Origin: Mesorhizobium sp. INR15
Lineage (GTDB): Bacteria; Pseudomonadota; Alphaproteobacteria; Rhizobiales; Rhizobiaceae
DNA length: 64,000 nt
Direction of reading: 5' to 3'
NCBI RefSeq assembly: GCF_015500075.1
Contig: NZ_CP045496.1
Span: forward strand, 3,730,001-3,794,000
Below the pieces are notes generated by a model, which had not been told where the DNA came from, did not search any database, and was given only the letters and a program-made list of their open reading frames with translations. The number at the start of each line of letters is the position of its first letter. The stretch's first letter is position 1. This document shows, one piece after another, positions 8,578 through 17,597 of the stretch. Made by a program: the position numbers and the translations under genes.

Positions 8578-10014
8578 ATGACGCCGGACCTTCTCTCCAG
8601 CCTGTCGCTCTCGACGCCAGAGCTGATCCTTGCCATCGGCGCCCTGGCGCTGCTGATGGTCGGCGCCTATTCGCGCGCAAACACCAGCACCCTGGTGACC
8701 GGCCTTGCCGTCGCCGTGCTGGTGGCCGCCGGCGCCTGGATGATCTTCTACACCGGGCAGGGCAGCGCCTATGGCCACGCCTTCGTCCAGGATTCTTTCG
8801 CCCGCTTCATGAAGGTGCTGGCGCTGGTTGGTTCGGCGGTGACGCTGGTCATGTCGGGACGTTTCGCCAAGGCAGAGCATTTCGACAAGTTCGAATATCC
8901 GGTGCTGATCCTTCTGTGCACGCTCGGCATGATGCTGATGATCTCCGCCAACAGCATGATCGGGCTCTATCTCGGCCTCGAACTGCAATCGCTGGCGATC
9001 TACGTGCTGGCGGCGATCAACCGCGATAACCTGCGTTCGACCGAGGCCGGCCTGAAATATTTCGTCCTCGGCGCGCTGTCCTCCGGCATGCTGCTCTATG
9101 GCATCAGCCTGGTCTACGGCTATACCGGCAACACCGGCTTCCAGGAGATCGCATCTGCGCTCGGCAGCGGCGAGCGTCAGCTCGGCCTCGTCTTCGGTCT
9201 CGTCTTCGTGCTTGCCGGCCTGGCGTTCAAGATCTCGGCGGTGCCGTTCCACATGTGGACGCCAGACGTCTATGAAGGTGCGCCGACACCGGTGACGGCA
9301 TTCCTGGCGGCCGCGCCCAAGATGGCGGCGATGGCACTGATCGTGCGCGTCACCATGGGCGCCTTCAAGCCGATCGCCGCCGACTGGCAGCAGATCATCG
9401 TCTTCATCTCGATCGCCTCGATGGCGCTTGGCGCTTTCGCCGCCATCGGCCAGACCAACATCAAGCGCCTGATGGCCTATTCGTCCATTGGCCATATGGG
9501 CTATGCGCTGGTTGGCCTTGCCGCCAACAGCCAGGCTGGCGTGCGGGGCGTTGCCATCTATATGCTGATCTATCTGGTGATGACGCTTGGCACATTCGCC
9601 TTCATCCTCGCCATGCGGCGCAAGGAAGGCAATGTCGAGCAGATCAGCGACCTGGCCGGCCTGTCGTCGACCAATCCGATCATGGCGACGATCCTGACCA
9701 TCCTGATGTTCTCGCTGGCCGGCATCCCGCCGCTCGCCGGGTTCTGGGGGAAGTGGTACGTGTTCCTCGCCGCCATCAACGCCGGGCTCTACGCGCTGGC
9801 GATCATCGGCGTGCTGGCCTCCGTGGTGGGTGCCTTCTATTATCTGCGCATTATCAAGATCATGTGGTTCGATGAGCCGGTCGGCGGTTTCGTGCCGATG
9901 GCCAGCGAATTGCGCCTCGTGCTCGGCGTCTCCGGCGCCTTCGTGCTGTTCTATGTGCTGATCGGTGGTCCGATCGGCACCTATGCCGAAGCCGCCGCGA
10001 AGACATTCTTCTAA
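8578..10014 (+). CDS. nuoN: NADH-quinone oxidoreductase subunit N
   Basis: Third antiporter-like proton-pumping subunit of complex I. The 478-residue protein carries the family motif LYLGLELQSLAIYVLAA with the channel glutamate and AFKISAVPFHMWTPDVYEGAPTP split over the helix 7 to 8 region. I used ATG 8578, which has CAAGGG about ten bases upstream, over a TTG at 8569. It closes the nuo genes; birA begins only five bases later, so the transcript probably runs on. Confidence 0.97.
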   Translation: MTPDLLSSLSLSTPELILAIGALALLMVGAYSRANTSTLVTGLAVAVLVAAGAWMIFYTGQGSAYGHAFVQDSFARFMKVLALVGSAVTLVMSGRFAKAEHFDKFEYPVLILLCTLGMMLMISANSMIGLYLGLELQSLAIYVLAAINRDNLRSTEAGLKYFVLGALSSGMLLYGISLVYGYTGNTGFQEIASALGSGERQLGLVFGLVFVLAGLAFKISAVPFHMWTPDVYEGAPTPVTAFLAAAPKMAAMALIVRVTMGAFKPIAADWQQIIVFISIASMALGAFAAIGQTNIKRLMAYSSIGHMGYALVGLAANSQAGVRGVAIYMLIYLVMTLGTFAFILAMRRKEGNVEQISDLAGLSSTNPIMATILTILMFSLAGIPPLAGFWGKWYVFLAAINAGLYALAIIGVLASVVGAFYYLRIIKIMWFDEPVGGFVPMASELRLVLGVSGAFVLFYVLIGGPIGTYAEAAAKTFF

Positions 10015-10019
10015 ACGGC

Positions 10020-10841
10020 ATGGCATTTCGGCTGGCTCCAACCTCTGAGGCGGAAGGGTTCCGGCTCGAGGCACATGACACGGTCGGCTCCACCAACGCT
10101 GTCGCACTGGACCATGCGCGGGCCGGTGATTCCGGCAAGTTGTGGGTCGTCTCTAAAAAGCAAGAAAGCGGGCGCGGCCGTCGCGGCCGTGTCTGGGTGT
10201 CGCCCGAAGGCAACCTTGCCGCGACATTGCTCGTCATCACCGGCGCCGAGCTGCGGCTGGCGGCGACGCTCGGCTTCGTCGCCGGCCTGGCACTGGCCGA
10301 TGCGCTCGACGCCGTGGTGCCGAAGGGCAAGATTGCGATCGGCCTCGATGGCGGCAGCGAAGGGCGCAACCGTTTCGAACTGAAATGGCCAAATGACGTG
10401 CTTGCCTCCGGCGCCAAGCTCGCCGGCATCCTGCTGGAATCGGCGATGCTTGATGGCGGCCGCTTTGGCGTGGCCGTTGGCATCGGCGTCAATGTTGTGG
10501 CTTATCCCGAGGATTTGCCTTATCCGGCGACATCCTTGCATGCGCTGGGAGCGACATGTGATGCCGAAACACTGTTCCTGGCATTGTCGGATGCCTGGAG
10601 CGAAAATGCGCGGCTGTGGGATGATGGCCGGGGACTTGGCGCCATCCGGAAACGCTGGCTAGCACGCGCCGCGGGGCTTGGCGGCGAGGTTGCTGTCAGA
10701 ATTGACGGTAATGTGGTGCGTGGAGTGTTTGAAACCATTGACGAGGACTGCCGTTTCGTGATCCGCGACGATGAAGGTTCGGTTCTGACGATCGCCGCGG
10801 GCGATGTGCATTTCGGCGCGGTCGCATCCGCCAGGGTCTGA
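10020..10841 (+). CDS. birA: Biotin--[acetyl-CoA-carboxylase] ligase
   Basis: Activates biotin as biotinyl-5'-AMP and transfers it to the biotin carrier domain of acetyl-CoA carboxylase and other carboxylases. The 273-residue protein has the adenylate-binding loop GRGRRGR at 51-57, the KWPNDV block near residue 122, and a small C-terminal SH3-like domain. There is no N-terminal winged helix, so this is a class I ligase without the repressor function of the enteric enzyme. It lies five bases after nuoN and 21 bases before rnj, an arrangement shared with many Rhizobiales. Confidence 0.95.
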   Translation: MAFRLAPTSEAEGFRLEAHDTVGSTNAVALDHARAGDSGKLWVVSKKQESGRGRRGRVWVSPEGNLAATLLVITGAELRLAATLGFVAGLALADALDAVVPKGKIAIGLDGGSEGRNRFELKWPNDVLASGAKLAGILLESAMLDGGRFGVAVGIGVNVVAYPEDLPYPATSLHALGATCDAETLFLALSDAWSENARLWDDGRGLGAIRKRWLARAAGLGGEVAVRIDGNVVRGVFETIDEDCRFVIRDDEGSVLTIAAGDVHFGAVASARV

Positions 10842-10862
10842 CCGGCCAGGAAAGGGAATATC

Positions 10863-12533
10863 ATGGCGAAAGCGGAAAACGCCGAACTCGTGTTCGTGCC
10901 GCTCGGCGGCGTCGGCGAGATCGGTATGAACTTCGCCCTCTATGGTTACGGGCCGCCCAGCGCGCGCGAATGGATCGTCATCGATGTCGGCGTAACGTTT
11001 CCCGATGCCAGCCTGCCTGGCGTCGACCTGGTTCTGCCCGACACGCGCTTCATCGAGGAGAACCTCGCCAATCTGCGCGGGATCATCATCACCCATGCGC
11101 ATGAAGACCACTATGGCGCGCTGCTCGACACCTGGCCGAAGCTGAAGGCGCCGGTCTGGATGACGCCGTTCAGCGCCGGCCTGCTGGACGCCAAGCGGCA
11201 AGGCGAGCAGGGCGCGCCGAAGATTCCGGTGACGATCTACCGCGCCGGTGAGAAATTCACCGTCGGTCCGTTCGAGATCGAGGCCATTCCGGTGGCGCAC
11301 TCGATTCCCGAGCCGATGTCGCTGGCCATCACCACGCCGGCCGGCACCGTCATCCACACCGGTGACTGGAAGATCGATCCGCAGCCGACGATCGGGCCCA
11401 AAACCGATGAGGCGCGCTTCCGTGCCTATGGCGACAAGGGCGTGCTGGCGCTGGTCTGCGATTCCACCAATGCGATGCGCGAAGGGGAGTCCCCCTCGGA
11501 AGTCGCCGTCGGCGAAGGCCTCAAGGGCGTCATCCAGAACGCCAAGGGCCGCGTTGCGGTCACGACATTTTCCTCCAATGTCGGGCGCATTGTTTCGATC
11601 GCCAAGGCGGCGCGCGACGCCGGCCGCCAGTGCCTGGTGCTTGGCCGTTCGCTGAAGCGCGTCATCGATGTCGCTGGTGAACTCGGCTATATGGACGGCT
11701 TGCCGGAATTCATCGCCGAAGAGGATTTCGGCTTCATTCCGCGCGAAAACCTAGTCATCATCTGCACCGGCAGCCAGGGCGAGCCCTTGGCCGCACTGGC
11801 CAAGCTGTCGCGCGACGAGATGAAATCGGTGTCGTTCACGGCAGGCGATACGGTGGTGTTTTCGTCACGCACCATTCCCGGCAACGAAAGGGCGATCCTC
11901 GAGATCAAGAACCGGCTGATCGATCTCGGCATCAAGATCATCGAGGATGGCGATGCGCTGGTGCATGTCTCCGGCCATCCGCGCCGCAACGAATTGCGCA
12001 AGATGTATGAGTGGGTGCGGCCGCAGATCGGCGTGCCGGTGCATGGCGAAGCGGCGCACCTGGTGGCACAGGGCTCGTTGATGTCGACCTCGGGCATTGG
12101 CCAGGTGGCGCAGGTGCGTGATGGCGACATGCTGCGGTTGTGGCCGGGTGCGGCGACGATCATCGACCAGGTGCCGTTCGGCCGCGTCTACAAGGATGGC
12201 AGGCTGATCGGCACCGACCAGGCAATGGGCATTCGAGACAGGCGCAAGCTGTCCTTTGCCGGGCATGTCGCGGTCAACGTCGTGCTGGACGACAAGTACG
12301 AACTTGCCGGCGACCCTGATCTGGTCGCCATCGGCGTCGCCGAGGCCGACGGCAGCGGCGAGACGCTGGAAGACCTGATGATCGATGCGGCGGTCGGTGC
12401 GGTGGACTCGATTCCCCGCCAACGCCGGAAAGATCTCGACCTGGTGCAGGAAGCGGTGCGCCGCGCGGTGCGTGGCGCCGCCAACGAAGCCTGGGGCAAG
12501 AAGCCGCTGGTGACGGTGTTCGTCACGCGATAG
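10863..12533 (+). CDS. rnj: Ribonuclease J
   Basis: Metallo-beta-lactamase/beta-CASP family RNase with endonuclease and 5'-to-3' exonuclease activity, used in rRNA maturation and mRNA turnover. The 556-residue protein has the zinc motif HAHEDH at 78-83, the HTGDWKID block carrying a metal histidine, the CDSTNA segment, the beta-CASP region (TTFSSNVGRI) and the C-terminal HVSGHPRRNEL and PVHGE blocks. The start is preceded by AGGAAAGGG. It was probably cotranscribed with the mce gene before the opposite-strand gene at 12555-13507 intervened. Confidence 0.96.
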   Translation: MAKAENAELVFVPLGGVGEIGMNFALYGYGPPSAREWIVIDVGVTFPDASLPGVDLVLPDTRFIEENLANLRGIIITHAHEDHYGALLDTWPKLKAPVWMTPFSAGLLDAKRQGEQGAPKIPVTIYRAGEKFTVGPFEIEAIPVAHSIPEPMSLAITTPAGTVIHTGDWKIDPQPTIGPKTDEARFRAYGDKGVLALVCDSTNAMREGESPSEVAVGEGLKGVIQNAKGRVAVTTFSSNVGRIVSIAKAARDAGRQCLVLGRSLKRVIDVAGELGYMDGLPEFIAEEDFGFIPRENLVIICTGSQGEPLAALAKLSRDEMKSVSFTAGDTVVFSSRTIPGNERAILEIKNRLIDLGIKIIEDGDALVHVSGHPRRNELRKMYEWVRPQIGVPVHGEAAHLVAQGSLMSTSGIGQVAQVRDGDMLRLWPGAATIIDQVPFGRVYKDGRLIGTDQAMGIRDRRKLSFAGHVAVNVVLDDKYELAGDPDLVAIGVAEADGSGETLEDLMIDAAVGAVDSIPRQRRKDLDLVQEAVRRAVRGAANEAWGKKPLVTVFVTR

Positions 12534-12554
12534 GGAGCGGAGCGAAGCTGATCG

Positions 12555-13507
12555 CTAGAGGTTCAACTGATAGCTGACGGGAACCCAGCGATAAGTGCCG
12601 TTCACCGATTCGATGTGGCCCAGACCCGGAAACGGCATGTGATGGCCAGCGACCAGCAGGCGACGCTCCGCCGCCATCTTCAGGAGGCGCAGGCGGGTCT
12701 CGACGGCTTGCTCTTTGTCATCATCAAGATCGGCGTGCCACTCTGGATGCTGGACGGACACGGCATAGTGCAGGAAGGCGTCCGACCAGACGAGCAGTTG
12801 TGCCCGTCGCTTTCGACGAGGAATGCCAGGAGTCCGGGAGAATGGCCTGCTGCGTCGATGGCGGTAATACCCGGCAGAACCTCGCATCCCGGCGCTATGA
12901 ATGTTGCCTGGCTGGCCAAGCCGGTGCAAATTCGCCTGAATAGATCGCGGTTTTCCAGTCTGGCCTCGCGAACCGTGCTTGCCTCGGTCCAGAAGGTGAA
13001 TTCCGCCGCGCCGAACACATATCGCGCCCGCCCGAAAACAGGTTCGCCATTCTTCACAAGTCCCCCGATATGATCTGGGTGCCCGTGGGTGATAATCACA
13101 ACATCAATGTCGTTCGGCCCGAGCCCAAGGTCCTGCAAACACCCCAGCAGCGAACTGCCCGTGTCTCCGAACCCTGTGTCGAACAGGACTTTTTCTGAAC
13201 CCGTATCGACCAGCGTTGGGATGAAACAGTGCTCGTATCGGTCACGGTCGATAAAGTTCGAGGCCGCGAGTTCCTGCATTGCGATTGGCGATTGTCCAGG
13301 CGCCAGCGCCGACACGAGGTTGTCGCGAACATCAACCGCATCAAGCAAAGCAGCGATCTTGAATGACCCAAGGCCGAAGGTGAAAACACGGGCGCGAGCA
13401 GGCTGAGCGTCAAACATTGCTGCTTGTACTTTGCCGTCGCCGATTGGAATAGCCTGCTCGCAATTTTGATTTTCTTGCCCGTTCGAAGGATTCCGAAGGC
13501 GGTTCAT
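12555..13507 (-). pseudogene. MBL-fold metallo-hydrolase, broken by a single-base frameshift
   Basis: Read on the minus strand from ATG 13507, the frame encodes a metallo-beta-lactamase-fold hydrolase with the zinc motif THGHPDHIGG and a second histidine in AAGHSPG. The frame then leaves homology near 12800 and runs into a nonsense tail. The correct C terminus (WSDAFLHYAV through VAGHHMPFPGLGHIESV to the usual ending PVSYQLNL) continues in the next frame down to TAG at 12555. On the minus strand the break reads GGGCACAACTG; adding one C (GGGCACCAACTG) restores DGHQLLVWSD exactly, so a deletion in a CC pair at about 12800-12801 explains it. It could be a true pseudogene or a sequencing error. 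The substrate is unknown. The gene is opposite in strand to the surrounding operon. Confidence 0.8.
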
Positions 13508-13602
13508 CAAGGTGCGACAGTGCGCTCCTCCTCAAAGGCTGTTGATGTCCCATGATTTGACGTATGACGCCGTTGACTGAACTGGGAGGGGAAAGCTCGG
13601 AT

Positions 13603-14007
13603 ATGCTCGGACGCCTGAACCATGTTGCGCTTGCCGTGCCGGACCTGGCTGCGGCCATTGCTGCCTACAGCAATACGCTTGGCGCCGAGGTGACCGCGCC
13701 GCAGCCGCTGCCCGAACAAGGTGTGACTGTTGTCTTCATCAACGTCGGCAACACCAAGATCGAGTTGCTGGAGCCGCTGGGCGAGGGCTCGCCGATCGCC
13801 GCCTTCCTTGAGAAGAATCCCTCCGGCGGCATGCATCATCTTTGCTACGAGGTCGACGATATCCTGGCGGCGCGGGACAGTTTGAAGGCCAGCGGCGCGC
13901 GCGTGCTGGGCGACGGCAATCCGAAGATCGGGGCGCATGGCAAGCTGGTGCTGTTTCTGCATCCCAAGGATTTCTTCGGCACGCTGATTGAACTGGAGCA
14001 GTCATGA
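13603..14007 (+). CDS. mce: Methylmalonyl-CoA epimerase
   Basis: Interconverts (2R)- and (2S)-methylmalonyl-CoA so propionyl-CoA carbon can enter the succinyl-CoA branch. The 134-residue protein is a vicinal-oxygen-chelate fold of two beta-alpha-beta modules, with the metal ligand His in LNHVALAVPDL near the N terminus, GGMHHLCYEVDDI in the middle and the terminal LIELEQ glutamate. I chose ATG 13603, which gives the typical start (MLGRLNH) with GGGAGGGG upstream, rather than 13564. It overlaps the next gene by four bases. Confidence 0.93.
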   Translation: MLGRLNHVALAVPDLAAAIAAYSNTLGAEVTAPQPLPEQGVTVVFINVGNTKIELLEPLGEGSPIAAFLEKNPSGGMHHLCYEVDDILAARDSLKASGARVLGDGNPKIGAHGKLVLFLHPKDFFGTLIELEQS

Positions 14008-14288
14008 GCTGGGTATCGTTCACCGCGCTTTTCTTCGCCACCTGGTGGGTGGTGCTGTTTGCGGTGTTGCCGTTCAGCGTCAAGACGCAGGACGACGATC
14101 ATGACGTGACGCTTGGCACCGTTCCGAGCGCGCCGCGCGGCCCGCATATGCTGCGTGCGGTGCTGCGCACAACGATCGTCACGGCCGTACTCATGGGCAT
14201 TTTCTACGGCTTGACGCACCAGCTTGGTCTCAGCCTGAATGACATCCCGCATATCGTGCCGGAATTCGGTCAGCCGCCGACGAAATAG
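14004..14288 (+). CDS. DUF1467 family membrane protein
   Basis: A 94-residue protein with two transmembrane helices (about 5-25 and 55-75) separated by a polar loop containing the GTVPSAPRGP block characteristic of DUF1467. The function of this family is unknown. The start overlaps the epimerase stop by four bases (ATGA), and in related genomes the pair is followed by proS, as here after a longer gap. Confidence 0.88.
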   Translation: MSWVSFTALFFATWWVVLFAVLPFSVKTQDDDHDVTLGTVPSAPRGPHMLRAVLRTTIVTAVLMGIFYGLTHQLGLSLNDIPHIVPEFGQPPTK

Positions 14289-14426
14289 CCGCTTTCAAAG
14301 GCCGCGTTTCAGCGCCTTGGATGTCATCGTGGCACCACCCGAGGAACCGTGAGGATTCACGCTTCACCTGGATTGGCCGTTGGTCATGCAATTCGTGAAT
14401 TTGTCGCGCTAACCAGATGTTTGGGC
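14289..14426. other. Part of the 14289-14970 gene-free region: nothing recognised
   Basis: The interval 14289-14970 (682 bases) between the DUF1467 gene and proS has no open frame with convincing codon use or family resemblance. The middle third carries the candidate small RNA listed separately. In this first part and in 14620-14970 I see no gene; the promoter of proS presumably lies in the latter part but I could not pick a clear match. Confidence 0.5.
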
Positions 14427-14455
14427 AAAAAAAATGCAAGGCACAAGGCCTTGCA
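14427..14455 (-). terminator. Intrinsic terminator reading on the minus strand
   Basis: A perfect eight-base inverted repeat, TGCAAGGC (14435-14442) and GCCTTGCA (14448-14455) around a five-base loop, is followed on the minus strand by eight T residues (A run 14427-14434 on the plus strand). There is no T run on the plus side, so it terminates minus-strand transcription although no minus-strand gene lies upstream of it. Confidence 0.8.
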
Positions 14456-14576
14456 ATTTAAACGCGTCCGATCTGTTTCCGGTTTCCGGCGGCAGCGAGT
14501 AACCGCGCCTAGATCGCATCCTCCCAAGACTTTGACCGCGTAGGAGAGCAGATTTTTCTCTACCCTCTCGGTTATC
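14427..14576 (-). ncRNA. Candidate minus-strand small RNA, about 150 nt
   Basis: No protein gene fits here, yet the minus strand ends in a textbook intrinsic terminator. A promoter-like pair lies upstream: CGTGAC (14612 to 14607) and CTAGTG (14588 to 14583) with an 18-base spacer, predicting a start near 14576. The RNA would contain a 5' CCGAT able to pair with ATCGG just before the terminator, a hairpin with GAGAG/CTCTC arms, and CCGGAAACCGG. Length and the long closing helix resemble 6S-type RNAs, but I cannot assign a family. It could instead be the tail of an unrecognised short transcript. Confidence 0.4.
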
Positions 14577-14970
14577 GGGGCACACTAGCCTAAGGCGGAT
14601 TAAAATGTCACGAAGAATTTTGCCCTTAAACGGGCATTCTCGTGCTGCAGTGCACAATAGAATGGCAGGCTTTGCTTTCGAAACGAACAATAAGGTTGGG
14701 GAGAGCCTTCCAGGTCAGGAATAAATCGTTCTATCGATGAGAATTGGAGCCGGAGGTCGGGCATTCATAGCCATTGCTGTCGATCGCTTGCATTTCGGGG
14801 GCCGTTTCATTGCCGAGGCGCGAGAACTGTCAATTCGGGCCGGAATGGCCCCAAGGCCCGCGGCGCCCCGTCCGGGTTTCCATTCCGCCATGAAATGGCT
14901 ATGAAGCCGGGGCAAGCAAGCCTGCGCCGCGCTGATTCCGCTGCGGCCATCCTCTCTCACGGAACAGTCC

Positions 14971-16299
14971 ATGCGTTTGTCGCGCTACTTCCTGCCCATC
15001 CTCAAAGAAAATCCCCGCGAAGCCGAAATCGTCTCGCACCGGTTGATGCTGCGTGCCGGCATGATCCGCCAGCAGGGGCAGGGCAGCTTTTCCTGGCTGC
15101 CATTGGGCAAGCGGGTTCTGGACAAGGTTTGCCAGATCATTCGCGAGGAGCAGGACCGCGCCGGCGCGCTTGAAATCCTGATGCCGACCATACAGTCCGC
15201 CGAGCTGTGGCGCGAAAGCGGGCGCTATGACGACTACGGCAAGGAGATGCTGCGCATCAAGGACCGGCAGGATCGCGACATGCTCTACGGGCCGACCAAT
15301 GAGGAAGTGGTCACCGAGATCATCCGTGCCTATGTGAAATCCTACAAGGATCTGCCGCTCAACCTTTACCACATCCAGTGGAAGTTCCGCGACGAGGTGC
15401 GGCCGCGTTTCGGTGTCATGCGCAGCCGAGAATTCCTGATGAAGGACGCCTATTCCTTCGACCTCAATTTTGAAGGCGCCAGGGCGGCGTACAACCGCAT
15501 GTTCGTCTCTTATCTCAGGACGTTTACGCGCATGGGGCTGAAGGCGATCCCGATGCGGGCCGATACCGGCCCCATCGGCGGCGACCTCAGCCACGAGTTC
15601 ATCATCCTGGCGGAAACCGGCGAGAGCCAGGTCTATTGCCATCGCGACTATCTTTCGCTGGATGTGCCGGGAGAGAAGACCGATTTCGCCAACGACACCG
15701 AGATCGGCGGCATCGTCAAGCAGTGGACGACGCCCTACGCCGCGACCGACGAGATGCATGACGAAGCGGCCTGGGACAAGATCGGCGACGCTGATCGGGT
15801 TTCGGCGCGCGGCATCGAGGTCGGCCACATCTTCCACTTCGGTGACAAGTATTCCAAGCCGATGGGCGCCAAGGTGACCGGGCCGGACGGCAAGGATCAT
15901 TTCGTCTCGGGCGGCTCCTACGGGATTGGACCGACGCGGCTGATCGCGGCGATCATCGAGGCCAGCCACGACGACAACGGTATCATCTGGCCGGAATCGG
16001 TTGCGCCCTTCGACATTGGCCTGATCAACATGAAGGTGGGCGACGCCGATTGCGACCGCGTCTGCGAAGAGCTGAATGCGGCGTTTGTCGCCGCCGGCAA
16101 GGATGTGCTTTACGACGACACAGACCAGCGGCCGGGCGGCAAGTTCGCCACCGCCGACCTGATCGGCCTGCCGTGGCAAGTGATCGTGGGGCCGCGCGGC
16201 GTTGCCGCCGGCGAGATCGAGATCAAGAACCGCAAGACCGGTGAGCGTGAGACGCTGCCGATCGCGGAGGCGAAGAAGCGCTTCGGTGCCGCTGCATGA
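14971..16299 (+). CDS. proS: Proline--tRNA ligase
   Basis: Class II aminoacyl-tRNA synthetase that charges tRNA-Pro. At 442 residues it is the short alphaproteobacterial form without the editing insertion. Motif 2 (WKFRDEVRPRFGVMRSREF) and motif 3 (GGSYGIGPTRLIAAIIE) are clear, and a C-terminal anticodon-binding domain follows from about residue 345. The start at 14971 gives the standard N terminus MRLSRYFLP. The stop overlaps the lolC start by four bases. Confidence 0.97.
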   Translation: MRLSRYFLPILKENPREAEIVSHRLMLRAGMIRQQGQGSFSWLPLGKRVLDKVCQIIREEQDRAGALEILMPTIQSAELWRESGRYDDYGKEMLRIKDRQDRDMLYGPTNEEVVTEIIRAYVKSYKDLPLNLYHIQWKFRDEVRPRFGVMRSREFLMKDAYSFDLNFEGARAAYNRMFVSYLRTFTRMGLKAIPMRADTGPIGGDLSHEFIILAETGESQVYCHRDYLSLDVPGEKTDFANDTEIGGIVKQWTTPYAATDEMHDEAAWDKIGDADRVSARGIEVGHIFHFGDKYSKPMGAKVTGPDGKDHFVSGGSYGIGPTRLIAAIIEASHDDNGIIWPESVAPFDIGLINMKVGDADCDRVCEELNAAFVAAGKDVLYDDTDQRPGGKFATADLIGLPWQVIVGPRGVAAGEIEIKNRKTGERETLPIAEAKKRFGAAA

Positions 16300-17597
16300 G
16301 CCAGGCGGCGGCACCATCAGCGGCGACTGCAAGACCCTCGGGCGCCGGTCCATTTTCCGTCTTCGAGCGCATGGTGGCCTGGCGCTACCTGCGCTCACGG
16401 CGCAAGGAAACGGTGATCTCGGTCATTGCCTCGATCTCGTTCCTCGGCATCATGCTGGGTGTCGCAACGCTGATCGTCGTCATGGCGGTGATGAACGGAT
16501 TTCGCGCCGAACTCTTGACCCGCATCCTCGGCGTCAACGGCCATCTGATCGTGCAGCCGCTGGATTCGCCGCTTGAGGATTACGCGCAGGTTGCCGCCCG
16601 CATCAACGGTGTGCCCGGCGTCAAATACGCCATTCCGCTGATCGACGGCCAGGTGCTGGCACAAGGCAATGTCGGTGGCGGCACCGGGGCGCTGGTGCGG
16701 GGCATACGCGGCGAGGATCTTAGCAAGATCGCCATCGTTGCCGACAACATCAAGCAAGGCACGCTCGACGGCTTTGACACCGGCGAGAGCGTCGCTATCG
16801 GCAAGCGCATGGCCGAGAACCTTGGCCTGACACTCGGCGACACCATCAGCCTCATCTCGCCGGATGGCGATGTGACGCCGCTGGGCACCACGCCCCGCCT
16901 GAAGGGCTACAAGGTCGCGGCGATCTTCGAAGTCGGCATGTCCGAATATGACAGTTCCATCGTCTACATGCCGTTTTCCGAAGCCCAACTCTATTTCAAC
17001 ATGGATGGGCGGGCGCAGACGATCGAAATCTATGTCGACAATCCTGATGATGTCGACGCGCTGAAAACGCAGGTCGAAACGGCGGCGCAGCGGCCAATCG
17101 ATATGGTCGATTGGCGCCAGCGCAACCAGACCTTCTTCTCGGCACTGCAGGTCGAGCGCAATGTGATGTTCATGATCCTGACGCTGATCGTGCTGGTGGC
17201 GGCGCTCAACATCATCTCGGGCCTCATCATGCTGGTGAAGGACAAGGGGCATGACATCGCCATCCTGCGCACCATGGGTGCGTCGCGAGGGGCGATCCTG
17301 CGCATCTTCCTGATGACAGGTGCCGCCATCGGTGTTGTCGGCACATTGGCCGGCGTGCTGCTCGGCGTTGTGATCTGCCTCAACATCGAGCGCATCCGCG
17401 AGTTCTTCTCGTGGGTTTCAGGTACGGTGCTGTTCAATCCCGAGCTCTATTTCCTCAGCCAGTTGCCGGCCCGCATGGATGTCAGCGAGACGATTTCCGT
17501 GGTCATGATGGCGCTGGTGCTGTCGTTCCTGGCGACGCTGTTTCCAGCGTGGCGGGCCGCACGTCTCGATCCTGTTGAAGCGCTGAGGTACGAATGA
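16296..17597 (+). CDS. lolC: Lipoprotein-releasing ABC transporter permease (LolC/E family)
   Basis: Inner-membrane permease that extracts outer-membrane lipoproteins and hands them to LolA. The 433-residue protein has one N-terminal helix near residue 40, a large periplasmic domain (about 65-280), and three C-terminal helices forming the FtsX domain, with the conserved DKGHDIAILRTMGAS coupling segment and LFPAWRAARLDPVEALRYE end. A single permease gene is present, so it probably forms a homodimer, as in alphaproteobacteria with one LolC/E hybrid. It overlaps proS and lolD by four bases each. Confidence 0.93.
   Translation: MSQAAAPSAATARPSGAGPFSVFERMVAWRYLRSRRKETVISVIASISFLGIMLGVATLIVVMAVMNGFRAELLTRILGVNGHLIVQPLDSPLEDYAQVAARINGVPGVKYAIPLIDGQVLAQGNVGGGTGALVRGIRGEDLSKIAIVADNIKQGTLDGFDTGESVAIGKRMAENLGLTLGDTISLISPDGDVTPLGTTPRLKGYKVAAIFEVGMSEYDSSIVYMPFSEAQLYFNMDGRAQTIEIYVDNPDDVDALKTQVETAAQRPIDMVDWRQRNQTFFSALQVERNVMFMILTLIVLVAALNIISGLIMLVKDKGHDIAILRTMGASRGAILRIFLMTGAAIGVVGTLAGVLLGVVICLNIERIREFFSWVSGTVLFNPELYFLSQLPARMDVSETISVVMMALVLSFLATLFPAWRAARLDPVEALRYE

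Noticed and set aside
7687..10107. An 806-codon open frame on the minus strand opposite nuoM and nuoN
   Set aside because: It is the antisense shadow of GC-rich genes: composition is His/Arg/Asp-rich without family motifs and it lies wholly under two certain complex I genes.
14409..14690. A 93-codon minus-strand frame over the candidate small RNA
   Set aside because: It would be read through the terminator hairpin at 14427-14455 and has no ribosome binding site or motif; an RNA explanation fits better.
14715..14972. An 85-codon minus-strand frame upstream of proS
   Set aside because: No ribosome binding site, no recognisable motif and codon use unlike the neighbouring genes.
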